From an uncultured Fodinibius sp. (GTDB lineage: Bacteria > Bacteroidota > Rhodothermia > Balneolales > Balneolaceae), in NCBI GenBank assembly GCA_913056455.1, contig CAJXMJ010000002.1:663665-727664 (forward strand): a DNA stretch of 64,000 nt. The letters are read 5' to 3'. Of the stretch, positions 43,476 to 51,559 are shown in pieces. How positions within the stretch are numbered: the first letter of the stretch is position 1; each line of letters starts with the position of its first letter. The notes under the pieces are model-generated. The model saw nothing but the letters and a program-made list of their open reading frames with translations. It was not told where the DNA came from and made no database searches. A program made the translations under genes and the position numbers.

Positions 43476-44120
43476 TTAAGTTTCTGTACCATAGATTTTT
43501 CTAAATTCCAGTTCAATTTCTAATCTAATTTGCTTCACCTCCTCAAGTATGGGATCAAGTTCATCTTTTCCCCATATACCAGCAACATAAGTGCCATGAT
43601 TAACCTCTTTATTCCTCTTTATATCTTCTGGAGACAAATCAAAAAGCCCATTATGGTAAATTTTGATAAAGTTATCGATTGAACCAATCATGTCATCTAC
43701 TTTCTTTCCTAACTCTTCTGAAAATATTAGTCTGTTTTTTTGGAATACTATTTTGAACTCATGTCTAAATTTTATCAGTAGCTCAACTTCTTCTTTTGGT
43801 TCAATTGGTTGAGTAAAATTTTCACCGTTTTTTATATAATCGAGATGCCCAGTCATCTTCTGAAACTTTTGATAAATCGTGTGAATAGCATCTAATTGTT
43901 TTTCATAAGTACTACTAAATTTAATTAGATCTTGATCGAGTGCCGCCTGAAATTCTTTTAGTGATTTTTGTGGTAATGATTCAATTGAGCTTTTCAAATA
44001 GCTAACTGACAACCAAATTATGAGTATGAGAATAATGAATAGTATTATTCCCCAAGTGCCAAAGACTGATTGAATTTGTTCTAATTTAGAAATTACGTTT
44101 TCAATATTTTCAATATCCAT
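43476..44120 (-). CDS. membrane-anchored coiled-coil protein, unknown
   Basis: A 214-residue protein with one N-terminal membrane helix (about 23-43, WGIILFIILILIIWLSVSYL) and a long cytoplasmic helical region (KSLKEFQAALDQDLIKFSSTYEKQLDAIHTIYQ...). No catalytic motif. It is the first gene of a two-gene unit with the membrane protein at 43063-43449 and the last gene before the right end of the element. A sensor-plus-channel pair is a possible reading but rests on topology alone. Confidence 0.6.
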   Translation of the reverse strand: MDIENIENVISKLEQIQSVFGTWGIILFIILILIIWLSVSYLKSSIESLPQKSLKEFQAALDQDLIKFSSTYEKQLDAIHTIYQKFQKMTGHLDYIKNGENFTQPIEPKEEVELLIKFRHEFKIVFQKNRLIFSEELGKKVDDMIGSIDNFIKIYHNGLFDLSPEDIKRNKEVNHGTYVAGIWGKDELDPILEEVKQIRLEIELEFRKIYGTET

Positions 44121-44301
44121 TAATTTCTGTCTTACATATTAAAATTATTCATTCGATTGGCTGACTAATTTAATTGATTGTCTAAACTTTACAGGTATTG
44201 AAGTTAACCGATCAACTAAATTAAAGATATTGGATAGGCACTTATTATACTAAGAGGTTCCCAAATGTGTAAACTATAATAGGCAGGTGACGAAGATTTT
44301 A

Positions 44302-44322
44302 CTGTCCCATAGCTGTCCCAGA
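44302..44322. repeat. tandem CTGTCCCA arm-type motif, right end
   Basis: Tandem CTGTCCCA with an 11-bp period, 20 of 21 bases identical to 10489-10509 and in the same orientation, 82 nt inside attR. Confidence 0.65.
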
Positions 44323-44365
44323 ACGATCTCATTAGTTTTGAGGAAGGAATAATTTATAAACAAAA

Positions 44366-44396
44366 AAGCCCCTAACTCTATGTGAGTCAGAGGCTT
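44366..44396 (-). terminator. element-borne terminator for tRNA-Asp
   Basis: Arms AAGCCCCTAACTC and GAGTCAGAGGCTT pair over 13 bp with two G-U wobbles and a 5-nt loop. On the minus strand they are followed by TTTTTTG. It sits 10 nt after the tRNA, as the lost original terminator (10261-10292) did. Confidence 0.8.
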
Positions 44397-44404
44397 AGTT
44401 TGTT

Positions 44405-44448
44405 GCGATCCGGACGAGATTCGAACTCGCGACCTCCTGCGTGACAGG
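44405..44448. repeat. attR: 44-bp direct repeat within tRNA-Asp
   Basis: Identical to 10301-10344. It covers the 3' portion of the tRNA gene, so insertion left the tRNA intact. Confidence 0.93.
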
Positions 44449-44479
44449 CAGGCGTTCTAACCAGCTGAACTACCGGACC
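44406..44479 (-). tRNA. tRNA-Asp (anticodon GTC)
   Basis: 74 nt. The acceptor stem GGTCCGG pairs with CCGGATC (one G-U), the discriminator is G, and CCA is not encoded. The anticodon loop reads CTGTCAC within the stem GCCTG/CAGGA..., and the T arm contains GTTCGAATC. It is the integration site of the element; transcription runs leftwards into the element's own terminator. Confidence 0.96.
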
Positions 44480-44602
44480 AAATGAGAGCCCAAATATAAC
44501 GACCTTTTACCTCCTATGTCAAGCATAATTTATGCAATTTTTGTTCTTTTGATTCACATAGGGATTTTATTACTATAGGAAAAAATTAAGCCAATTTATT
44601 TT

Positions 44603-44995
44603 ATGTATCAGCCCACATTTGTAGAGGTTTCCCACGATATTAGTGTTGAGGTCATGCCTACTTATTTAGAAGAAGAATCAAGCCCTGTTGTTGATAAACA
44701 TGTATTTGCTTACTTCGTAACTATTCGAAATATGGGAAACCAGCCGGTACAATTGCTGCGAAGGCATTGGGAAATAAAAGACTCCGGGGGACAAGATCAT
44801 GAGGTGGATGGAGCAGGTGTAATTGGGTTACAACCTACCATTGAGCCGGACGCCGAGCATGAATACAATAGCTTTTGTGTGCTAAAATCGTATCGCGGTA
44901 GTATGCGCGGGTATTATACTATGGAGCGTAAGGATGGGAAATTAATTAAAGTGCGAATACCGGAGTTCTTACTTACATCACACCTATTGAACTAA
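44603..44995 (+). CDS. apaG: ApaG (DUF525) protein
   Basis: A 130-residue single-domain ApaG protein, near the usual length of about 125. The family's fibronectin-III-like fold is evident from FAYFVTIRNMGNQPVQLLRRHWEIKDSGG, then GVIGLQPTIEPDAEHEYNSFCVL and GSMRGYYTMERKDG. The glycine-rich GxGVxGxQP-type motif is conserved. The cellular role of ApaG is not settled; it is linked to dinucleoside-polyphosphate metabolism and magnesium or cobalt homeostasis in enterobacteria. It is the first chromosomal gene right of the element, divergent from tRNA-Asp. Confidence 0.93.
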   Translation: MYQPTFVEVSHDISVEVMPTYLEEESSPVVDKHVFAYFVTIRNMGNQPVQLLRRHWEIKDSGGQDHEVDGAGVIGLQPTIEPDAEHEYNSFCVLKSYRGSMRGYYTMERKDGKLIKVRIPEFLLTSHLLN

Positions 44996-45002
44996 ATAAA
45001 AA

Positions 45003-45033
45003 GGAGGACCGCAAGTATCAGTTACGGCCCTCC
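45003..45033 (-). terminator. terminator of glutathione peroxidase gene
   Basis: GGAGGACCG / CGGCCCTCC pair with one mismatch around a 13-nt loop. On the minus strand they are followed by TTTTTATTT, 40 nt after the stop at 45073. It may also stop the convergent apaG transcript. Confidence 0.7.
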
Positions 45034-45072
45034 GTCGGGATGGTGATGGGATGTATTAGGGATACATCATAT

Positions 45073-45627
45073 CTAACTGTTTAGTTCCTTTTCTATTGCC
45101 CTTAAAATCTCATCGCTCTGGGGTTTAACATCACTTCGATAGCGATGAACCAGATTTCCGTTCTTGTCAATAAGAAATTTTTCAAAATTCCACTTTATTT
45201 CGCCGGTAAAGTCAGGATTTTCAGCGGTCGTCAAGTAGGAAAACAAGGGATGCTGATCATCGCCTTTAACAGATACCTTTGAGAACATTGGAAAACTTAC
45301 ATCATAATTCACCTTACAAAACTGTTTAATCTCTTCGTCCGTTCCCGGTTCCTGTCCACCGTAGTTATTAGCGGGAAACCCCAATATGACAAGCCCATCA
45401 TCACTGTACTTTTCATATAATGTTTGAAGACCTTCATATTGCGGCGTATAGCCACACTCGGAAGCGGTGTTGACGATTAACAAAACTTTTCCTTCATATT
45501 TATTTAATGATGTTTCTTCTCCGTCAATGTTTGTAGTTTTGAACTTGTAAACGGAATCTGTAGTTGTGGTATCAGTTGAATGTAAAGACATTGATAATAG
45601 TATTATTAAGAGTCCTACGGTTTTCAT
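45073..45627 (-). CDS. glutathione peroxidase family thiol peroxidase, exported
   Basis: A 184-residue peroxidase. An N-terminal hydrophobic segment (LLIILLSMSLH) suggests export or membrane attachment. The core shows YKFKTTNIDGEETSLNKYEGKVLLIVNTASECGYTPQYEGLQ with the peroxidatic Cys (Cys form, not selenocysteine), then ILGFPANNYGGQEPG with the catalytic Gln, and WNFEKFLIDKNGN with Trp-Asn. Bacterial members of this type usually take electrons from thioredoxin rather than glutathione. It reduces hydroperoxides, here probably in the envelope. Single-gene unit. Confidence 0.93.
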   Translation of the reverse strand: MKTVGLLIILLSMSLHSTDTTTTDSVYKFKTTNIDGEETSLNKYEGKVLLIVNTASECGYTPQYEGLQTLYEKYSDDGLVILGFPANNYGGQEPGTDEEIKQFCKVNYDVSFPMFSKVSVKGDDQHPLFSYLTTAENPDFTGEIKWNFEKFLIDKNGNLVHRYRSDVKPQSDEILRAIEKELNS

Positions 45628-45660
45628 AGATTTTGCATACTTATTTAATGGGTGGTTTAT

Positions 45661-46449
45661 ATGAAATGTAAAGCTACAATAAAGAATTCCCTTATTTTTG
45701 AAAAAAGATATAAAGGATTAATCTCCTACGTATCAGTTTTATTTATTCTGATGGCTGTAAATACAGTACCCTTACAGGCACAGATGTTCTCAGTGGGCGA
45801 AACAACATCTAACTATAACCGCCCCATGTCTGAATTATTTATAGGGATGGGACCCATAGATGCTAATTTTAAGGGGAGTCTCGGGGTAGACGGTGCGGGA
45901 GCTTTTGAATACAGTGGACCAGTGATCTCAATAGGATATAATACCCCAGGAGTGAATTTATATCTTTCCACGGGGGGTAAGGTTACGGGAGTAGAGGACA
46001 GATCGTATTTTCATACCGGCGGGAATTATAATTTTGGGCTTAGCCTGTATCGAAGTCCAAAGGTAAGTGTTAGGGTTCCTCTCCGTATTACGTCCCAATA
46101 CACAAATATTACAAGTGATAGATCCTGGATATATTCAACTGCAAGCAGATTCCAATTTGGGATGATTGCGGTTGGAGGCGGATTTAAGGGAATGTGGAAG
46201 CCTGCCAAGAATATACGAGTTCAAGTTGGAGCAGTTCCCACATATGGATTTTCGTTTGCTACAGGTGGATCGGTAGGTGGATCAATAGGAACGGTTACAG
46301 CCCATGGAAAGCTATATTTTGATCGTTTGTTTAACGATAAGGGATTATCAATTGGATATAAATATGACTTTCGCAGTTATGATATCGAGGACGATATCTA
46401 TGATTACGATTTGAAAGGGCATAGTTTTGAAATAGGAATTACGTTTTAA
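45661..46449 (+). CDS. exported beta-barrel-like hypothetical protein
   Basis: From ATG 45661 (a GTG at 45652 is possible) this gives 262 residues. A hydrophobic signal segment (ISYVSVLFILMAVNTVPLQAQ) precedes a glycine-rich mature part with alternating strands (AFEYSGPVISIGYNTPGVNLYLSTGG; FNDKGLSIGYKYDFRSYDIEDD) and a C-terminal strand ending in EIGITF. An aromatic C-terminal residue is typical for outer-membrane barrels. It is probably an outer-membrane protein of unknown function and is followed within 5 nt by a small cytoplasmic gene. Confidence 0.7.
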   Translation: MKCKATIKNSLIFEKRYKGLISYVSVLFILMAVNTVPLQAQMFSVGETTSNYNRPMSELFIGMGPIDANFKGSLGVDGAGAFEYSGPVISIGYNTPGVNLYLSTGGKVTGVEDRSYFHTGGNYNFGLSLYRSPKVSVRVPLRITSQYTNITSDRSWIYSTASRFQFGMIAVGGGFKGMWKPAKNIRVQVGAVPTYGFSFATGGSVGGSIGTVTAHGKLYFDRLFNDKGLSIGYKYDFRSYDIEDDIYDYDLKGHSFEIGITF

Positions 46450-46453
46450 GCTG

Positions 46454-46762
46454 ATGAAAACTGAAAAATTGCTTTTAGAACTTGAGGAGCTTGTTGAACA
46501 ACTGGGCTATACCATTCGAAAGGAAAAAGGAACATTTCGAGGGGATTCTTGTGTGATGGAGGGACAAAAATTAGTGGTTCTAAATAAAAAGAAGCCCGAG
46601 CAGCAACAGGTGGGATTATTGGCTCGTGTTCTTAAGAATAAAGATCAGGAATTAGCAGATATTTATATAAAACCGGTGATTCGAAAGCAGCTTGAAGAGC
46701 TTTGGAGTCGATTTGAGAAGTACAAGGACAGCGAAATTGAAGAAATGGATATTGATATTTAG
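46454..46762 (+). CDS. small hypothetical protein
   Basis: A 102-residue soluble protein with an N-terminal helix pair (LLLELEELVEQLGYTIRKEKGTFRGDSCVMEGQKLVVLNKKKPEQQQV) and an acidic end (DSEIEEMDIDI). This small alpha/beta pattern is widespread in Bacteroidota-like genomes next to metallo-hydrolase genes, but no function is known to me. It lies 4 nt before the phosphodiesterase gene and is clearly in the same operon. Confidence 0.75.
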   Translation: MKTEKLLLELEELVEQLGYTIRKEKGTFRGDSCVMEGQKLVVLNKKKPEQQQVGLLARVLKNKDQELADIYIKPVIRKQLEELWSRFEKYKDSEIEEMDIDI

Positions 46763-46765
46763 ACG

Positions 46766-47527
46766 ATGGAGTTAACGTTTTTGGGTACCGGAACTTCGAT
46801 GGGCGTACCAACAGCCGGTGGATTTGGGAAAGAGCAAATCGATGGTGATCCACGCAATATTCGCTGGCGATGTTCAGCGTGGATACGAACCGAAGAAACC
46901 TCAATTGTAATTGATACCGGACCCGAATTCCGACTGCAAACCATTCGTGCCGGACTTTCGGAAATTGACTTGGTGCTTATTACGCATGAGCATATGGATC
47001 ATATTGCAGGACTTGATGACCTGCGGCCATTCTGTTATAAGCAGGATCAAACCATCCCCGTATATGGCAGTTCTACTTGTTTAGATGCTATTCGCCGTCG
47101 CTTTGAGTATATGTTTGGTCCCAACCGTTATCCCGGAGCAACGGATATCGACCTGCAGGAAATTAGTGAGACGATGACTTTTCGAGATTTAGAAATTACC
47201 CCGCTTCCTGCTATCCATGGCAAAGTTACAGTGTTGGGCTACCGGGTGAATGATGTGTCTTATATTACGGATGTCAAAAAGCTGCCGGATGCAACGAAAG
47301 AAAGCATTCGAGGCTCAAAAATAATGGTGCTAGACGGATTGCGGTGGAAGCCGGAGCATCCTACACATATGACCATTCCTGAAGCGGTGGATATTGCCAA
47401 CGAGCTTGATATCCCCCAAACGTATCTCTGTCATATGAACTCCTATGTAAATCATGAGGAATCCAATAAGCGACTTCCTGATCATGTTCGCTTAGCCTAT
47501 GATCAGCTGACTCTTACTATTGATTGA
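46766..47527 (+). CDS. metallo-beta-lactamase fold phosphodiesterase, PhnP-like
   Basis: A 253-residue MBL-fold hydrolase. It begins MELTFLGTGTSMGVPT, typical of the PhnP/RNase Z branch. The metal site is ITHEHMDHIAGLDDLR (HxHxDH). Further ligands are in LPAIHGKV, YITDVKKL and TYLCHMNSYVNHEES. The family includes phosphoribosyl 1,2-cyclic phosphate phosphodiesterase and related cyclic-phosphate hydrolases. The exact substrate here is unknown; no phosphonate genes are nearby. It is co-transcribed with the two genes before it. Confidence 0.88.
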   Translation: MELTFLGTGTSMGVPTAGGFGKEQIDGDPRNIRWRCSAWIRTEETSIVIDTGPEFRLQTIRAGLSEIDLVLITHEHMDHIAGLDDLRPFCYKQDQTIPVYGSSTCLDAIRRRFEYMFGPNRYPGATDIDLQEISETMTFRDLEITPLPAIHGKVTVLGYRVNDVSYITDVKKLPDATKESIRGSKIMVLDGLRWKPEHPTHMTIPEAVDIANELDIPQTYLCHMNSYVNHEESNKRLPDHVRLAYDQLTLTID

Positions 47528-47542
47528 TAAGGACTCCTCTAA

Positions 47543-48628
47543 TTATACAAATCGCTTTAGGTCGTCGTCCTTTCGAAGCTTATTGACCACCTTTTTAACT
47601 CCCTGAGAACTGTCCAGATCACAAACTAAAATGGCACTATCCGTTTCTACCACCGCAAGATTTTTAACGCCGACAAGTGCAATCATTTTGCCACTTTCAC
47701 TTTGGATAAGATTATTCTTTGCATCAGCGGTGGCAGATGTATCGGTTTGTATGACGTTACCGTTCTCATCTTTTGATCTCAAATCGTAAACGGCCCGCCA
47801 GCTTCCTACATCATTCCACTCAAATGAGCCGGGAACAACAAAGACACTATCCGATTGTTCCATAATTCCATAGTCGATAGAAATGGAGGTGCAGCCATAA
47901 TAAAATTCATTAATAGCCTCTTTTTGATTATCCGTTCCCACCGAAGACTTTAGTTTTTCCACTTCATCAAAGATAGTGGGCAGATGCTGTTTGAACTTCT
48001 CGAGAATGGTTGATGCCTTCCAAATAAACATCCCACTATTCCATAAGAAATTACCCGACTTAACAAACTCTTCTGCGGTATCGAGATCAGGTTTTTCACG
48101 GAACTGCTTCACCGTTTTAACTTGGTGGCCTTCAATGTTTTCGGAAGTATCCTCATCAAACTCAATATACCCGTAACCGGTTTCAGGATGATTGGGGTTA
48201 ATGCCAATCGTAACAAGGGCACCGGGTTCCCGGGCTTTGGCCCGAGCGGTTTCCAAAATGGATAAAAATGTCTCGGGCTTGCCAATCAAGTGATCCGCGG
48301 GCAGGACAACCATCGTTCCATTGGGATCTTTCTCCTCGATAAGCGTGGCAGCCGCAGCAACACAGGGTGCGGTATTTTTACCCACCGGTTCACCTACGAT
48401 ATTATTGGCCGGTACGTCTGGGAGCTGCTCTTGCACCAAATCTACATACTTGTCGTTGGTTATAACCCAGACACGATCGGCGGAAACCAGGGGTTTGATC
48501 CGATCAACAGTATCCTGCAGCATGGTGCGGTCGCCGAAAATATTCAAAAATTGTTTAGGGCGATTCTCAGTACTGTGCGGCCAGAATCGGGTGCCCGATC
48601 CACCGGCCATAATTACGGCATGTAACAT
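47543..48628 (-). CDS. manC: mannose-1-phosphate guanylyltransferase
   Basis: A 361-residue nucleotidyltransferase making GDP-mannose from GTP and mannose-1-phosphate. The signature VIMAGGSGTRFWPHSTENRPKQFL is at the N-terminus. Other family motifs are VVLPADHLIG, GYIEFD, EKPDLDTAEEF, NSGMFIW and EWNDVGSW. The length equals that of the single-domain form, without the C-terminal isomerase domain of the bifunctional enzyme. The product feeds polysaccharide and glycan synthesis. Single gene, convergent with the PhnP-like operon. Confidence 0.94.
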   Translation of the reverse strand: MLHAVIMAGGSGTRFWPHSTENRPKQFLNIFGDRTMLQDTVDRIKPLVSADRVWVITNDKYVDLVQEQLPDVPANNIVGEPVGKNTAPCVAAAATLIEEKDPNGTMVVLPADHLIGKPETFLSILETARAKAREPGALVTIGINPNHPETGYGYIEFDEDTSENIEGHQVKTVKQFREKPDLDTAEEFVKSGNFLWNSGMFIWKASTILEKFKQHLPTIFDEVEKLKSSVGTDNQKEAINEFYYGCTSISIDYGIMEQSDSVFVVPGSFEWNDVGSWRAVYDLRSKDENGNVIQTDTSATADAKNNLIQSESGKMIALVGVKNLAVVETDSAILVCDLDSSQGVKKVVNKLRKDDDLKRFV

Positions 48629-48722
48629 ATAAGTAAATGGACGTTAGTGTTGATGAATTTGGATAGGGAAGGTATCGAAAATCCGAACAAGTGTGAAGAA
48701 TTTTGTCCGTACTATTATGTCT

Positions 48723-48974
48723 TCAAACGGTAACGGTGTATTCTTCGTCGAGGTGATGCTTGTTGATTAGATAAATAATTTCCCGGGCGGACTCTTCAAA
48801 GGCTGTACCGGGATAGTGCTCTACAATTCTTTCGGCGGCAAAAATGGCTTCAAGATATTGTTTGTTTACTACCTTCATCCGAGCCTTTTGCAAGATAGGC
48901 ATTGCCTCATGTGATCCGCAGGCTGTGATAAGCCCGGTAATGAGAAAAATGATGGTTGTTTCGGGATTATTCAT
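48723..48974 (-). CDS. small lipoprotein downstream of the PhoR-like kinase
   Basis: An 83-residue protein with a short signal peptide ending ITACGS, a plausible lipobox, and a helical mature part resembling a single tetratricopeptide pair (PILQKARMKVVNKQYLEAIFAAERIVEHYPGTAFEESAREII). It begins 18 nt after the kinase gene and is likely in the same operon. A tether for a periplasmic assembly is possible, but function is unknown. Confidence 0.65.
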   Translation of the reverse strand: MNNPETTIIFLITGLITACGSHEAMPILQKARMKVVNKQYLEAIFAAERIVEHYPGTAFEESAREIIYLINKHHLDEEYTVTV

Positions 48975-48992
48975 TGGTATATAACGTGATAT

Positions 48993-50087
48993 TTAACTGG
49001 TGCGATCAGCTTTTGATGCAGGGAAATCAGCTCTGCTGAGCGTAAAACTAAATGAGGAACTGACATTAGGTGTACTTTCAATAAACAGCTCTTCATTATG
49101 AGCCTGTATGATATGCTTTACAATAGCCAGTCCCAAGCCGGTGCCTTCGCCGTCCTCTCGAGAGCGAGACTTATCTACGCGAAAGAACCGCTCGGTTACA
49201 CGTTCAATATGCTGCTGACTAATTCCAATACCGGTATCCTTTACATATACTAATAAGCGGCTTTCATCTTCTGCCCACGGTTTTACACCAACGGTTACTT
49301 TACCGCCTTCAACATTATATTTAATAGCATTGTCTATTAAGTTTATAAGAACTTGTTTAATTTGGTTGGGATCGGCCCTGACGATGTGATCTATCGGGAT
49401 GTCTGTTTTAAGTAATACGTCAGCTTTTTCGGCTTTATATTGCAGGTTATTAACGATCTCCATGATCGTCTCTTTGAGATTTATATTTTGGATATCCGAT
49501 TTTAATTCCCCGGTCTCAAGCTTGGAGATCTCCATCAGGTCTCTGGTGAGATAAATAAGGCGATTGACGTTTCGCATTGCCTTTTCAAGGAACTTTCTGT
49601 TAACCTCCTCATCATCTATTGCACCGTTTAGTAAGGTTTCGATAAATCCCTGGATTGCAAATATTGGTGTTTTAAGCTCATGCGATATATCCCCTATAAA
49701 CTCTTTACGATAATTTTCAATTCTGTTGAGGCGCTGTATTTCGCGCTCAACGGTTTTACTGGCTCGCACTGACTGCTTGATCAGGTAGTCGAGCTCATCG
49801 TGATTTTTTGTTTGAAGTTCCTCGTAATCCCGGAAGCGTTTCTTCAGGATGTTTTTGTTAATTTGGTCGAGGATTTTCAGGCGGTGAAATTGCTGCTTAT
49901 ATGTTACGAAGTATACGATTACTCCTGATAACAGGAACATTCCACCGCCAAGAAGAAATGATTTTGGCAATGTAGTGTCTAACAAAAAATGAGCTGCAAT
50001 ACCTACGACGATACCAATGAACAGTGCTGAATACAGGGCACTGCGAAATGCAAGGAGGGATGATTTTTGGAAAGGTTTTTTCCTCAT
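48993..50087 (-). CDS. PhoR-like sensor histidine kinase
   Basis: A 364-residue membrane kinase with two close N-terminal helices (about 12-32 and 40-60), so it has almost no extracytoplasmic sensor. A HisKA region follows (GDISHELKTPIFAIQGFIETLL with the phospho-His), then the HATPase domain: N-box NLIDNAIKYN, G-box DTGIGISQQHIERVTERFF and GEGTGLGLAIVKHI. It overlaps the response regulator gene by 4 nt. The pair resembles PhoR/PhoB or the WalK/WalR group; which one cannot be said without comparison. A role in phosphate or envelope sensing is inference. Confidence 0.92.
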   Translation of the reverse strand: MRKKPFQKSSLLAFRSALYSALFIGIVVGIAAHFLLDTTLPKSFLLGGGMFLLSGVIVYFVTYKQQFHRLKILDQINKNILKKRFRDYEELQTKNHDELDYLIKQSVRASKTVEREIQRLNRIENYRKEFIGDISHELKTPIFAIQGFIETLLNGAIDDEEVNRKFLEKAMRNVNRLIYLTRDLMEISKLETGELKSDIQNINLKETIMEIVNNLQYKAEKADVLLKTDIPIDHIVRADPNQIKQVLINLIDNAIKYNVEGGKVTVGVKPWAEDESRLLVYVKDTGIGISQQHIERVTERFFRVDKSRSREDGEGTGLGLAIVKHIIQAHNEELFIESTPNVSSSFSFTLSRADFPASKADRTS

Positions 50088-50764
50088 TCTTTAAATTTAT
50101 AACCGACTCCTTTAACCGTTTCAATATATTCGCTGCCGATCTTCTCACGAATTTTTCGGATGTGGACATCAACTGTGCGATCAACGACATAAACATTGTT
50201 ACCCCAAACTTGGTCAAGCAATGTTTGCCGATCTAAAACTTTGCCTTTTCGGCTTGCTAAAAAGTAGAGAAGCTCAAACTCTTTGCGTGGCATTTGAAAC
50301 TCCTCATCACCTTTAGTAACTATATATCGATCTTTGTCGATGACGATATCATGTACCTCAATCTTGTCCGTCATTTGACTGGTTTCCTCAAACCGGCGTA
50401 AGACAGCATTAATCCGGGATATTAATTTGGTGGTACTGATCGGTTTGGTAATATAGTCGTCTCCTCCCTTATCTAAACCCTCAACTTCTGTTTTTTCATC
50501 ACCGCGGGCCGTCAGAAAAATGATGGGAATATGCTTGAGATTTTTATCGGCGCGCATGCGTTCTACTACTTCCATGCCGTCCATCTTGGGCATCATGATA
50601 TCCAGCAGGACAAGGCTGGGGTTGTGTTCCCGGGCCATCTCCATACCCTCTTTGCCATCTTTGGCTTTTATGACATCATACCCTTCTTTCTTAAGGTTAT
50701 ACTCGATTAAATCGAGAAGATCCTGTTCATCGTCGACTACTAAGATGGTTTGTTTGTCAGACAC
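50084..50764 (-). CDS. PhoB-like response regulator (OmpR family)
   Basis: A 226-residue regulator. The receiver domain has VVDDEQDLLDLIEYNL, phospho-acceptor Asp in LVLLDIMMPKMDG, Thr in FLTARGDE and Lys in DYITKPIS. The winged-helix output domain has PRKEFELLYFLASRKGKVLDRQTLLDQVWGNNVYV and the recognition helix RTVDVHIRKIREKIG. It is the first gene of a three-gene operon with its kinase and a small lipoprotein. The C-terminal GVGYKF ending is typical of this family. Confidence 0.94.
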   Translation of the reverse strand: MSDKQTILVVDDEQDLLDLIEYNLKKEGYDVIKAKDGKEGMEMAREHNPSLVLLDIMMPKMDGMEVVERMRADKNLKHIPIIFLTARGDEKTEVEGLDKGGDDYITKPISTTKLISRINAVLRRFEETSQMTDKIEVHDIVIDKDRYIVTKGDEEFQMPRKEFELLYFLASRKGKVLDRQTLLDQVWGNNVYVVDRTVDVHIRKIREKIGSEYIETVKGVGYKFKE

Positions 50765-50940
50765 GCCTGAAATATTTATTGCTGTGTGAAATTAAGGTAA
50801 GAAAAACATTGCTGATAAATTAAGACGCAATAGTACGAAGCCCCGTCCGCAATTGAAACAGCAAGCCTGTTAAATAATTGTTATGAATTTTGGGATATAA
50901 CGCTATTGTACAGCAAGTACTGATATGAGTGAGGTGAATG

Positions 50941-51543
50941 CTATTTATCCATCTGTGAGAGTGCCTTTTTGACCAGCTTTTGTACGTTGCCATCAAAGTC
51001 TTCCCCCTTGGCAGCAAGCTCGATCGACTCCTCGGCATCCCGCTTTTTAAAGCCAAGCGATTGTAGGGCAGAAACCGCTTCCTCTTTTACATTGCTGCTG
51101 ATGGATGTCGTACCGTCGGAAGAATAGGTGGCATCTACCATCTCAGAAATTTTATCCTTTAGTTCAAGGATCATGCGTTGGGCCGTTTTCTTGCCGATGC
51201 CCTTAATTTTTGACAGAGCAGACTTGTCTTCTTGAACAATAGCCCCCGTAATTTCCCGGGCGGGAAGGCCGGAAAGAATTGTGAGGCCAAGTTTAGGGCC
51301 AACCCCTTTTACCGTGATCAAGAGTTCAAAAAGATCCTTTTCATTTTGATTGGCAAAACCAAAGAGTCGCTGATCGTTATCGGTTACGTGGTGATAAACA
51401 AGTAATTCCACCTCATCGCCTGTAGTCGGCAGCTCATCATAGGTTTGATTGGATATTTCAAGCAGGTAGCCCACATCACGGACATCAACAATAACTTGAT
51501 CAGGAGACTTATCGTGGATAATACCTTTTAGATATGCAATCAT
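50941..51543 (-). CDS. ruvA: Holliday junction branch migration protein RuvA
   Basis: A 200-residue RuvA. The N-terminal OB domain (MIAYLKGIIHDKSPDQVIVDVRDVGYLLEIS) is followed by the double helix-hairpin-helix region (LFELLITVKGVGPKLGLTILSGLP; LSKIKGIGKKTAQRMILEL) and the C-terminal RuvB-contacting domain (EAVSALQSLGFKKRDAEESI). It binds four-way junctions as a tetramer and drives migration with RuvB, which is not in this window. It lies 16 nt after ruvC, in the same operon. Confidence 0.96.
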   Translation of the reverse strand: MIAYLKGIIHDKSPDQVIVDVRDVGYLLEISNQTYDELPTTGDEVELLVYHHVTDNDQRLFGFANQNEKDLFELLITVKGVGPKLGLTILSGLPAREITGAIVQEDKSALSKIKGIGKKTAQRMILELKDKISEMVDATYSSDGTTSISSNVKEEAVSALQSLGFKKRDAEESIELAAKGEDFDGNVQKLVKKALSQMDK

Positions 51544-51559
51544 GAAAAATGGAGACGTT

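Larger units (their letters stand above)
10301..44448. mobile_element. 34.1-kb integrative genomic island at tRNA-Asp carrying defence genes
   Basis: It is bounded by the 44-bp att repeats, with the integrase gene directly inside the left end and CTGTCCCA tandem motifs inside both ends. Two excisionase-like HTH proteins sit near the two ends (12547-12750 and 42806-43051). The cargo is a type I restriction system with McrBC-like genes, a CARF/sigma-54 regulator, a methyltransferase-kinase fusion with its receiver, PD-(D/E)XK nucleases, HEPN candidates and membrane proteins. No conjugation, capsid or replication-origin genes are recognised, so it is probably an integrative cargo element that depends on other elements for transfer. 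The integrase reading frame is interrupted, so it may now be immobile. Confidence 0.92.
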
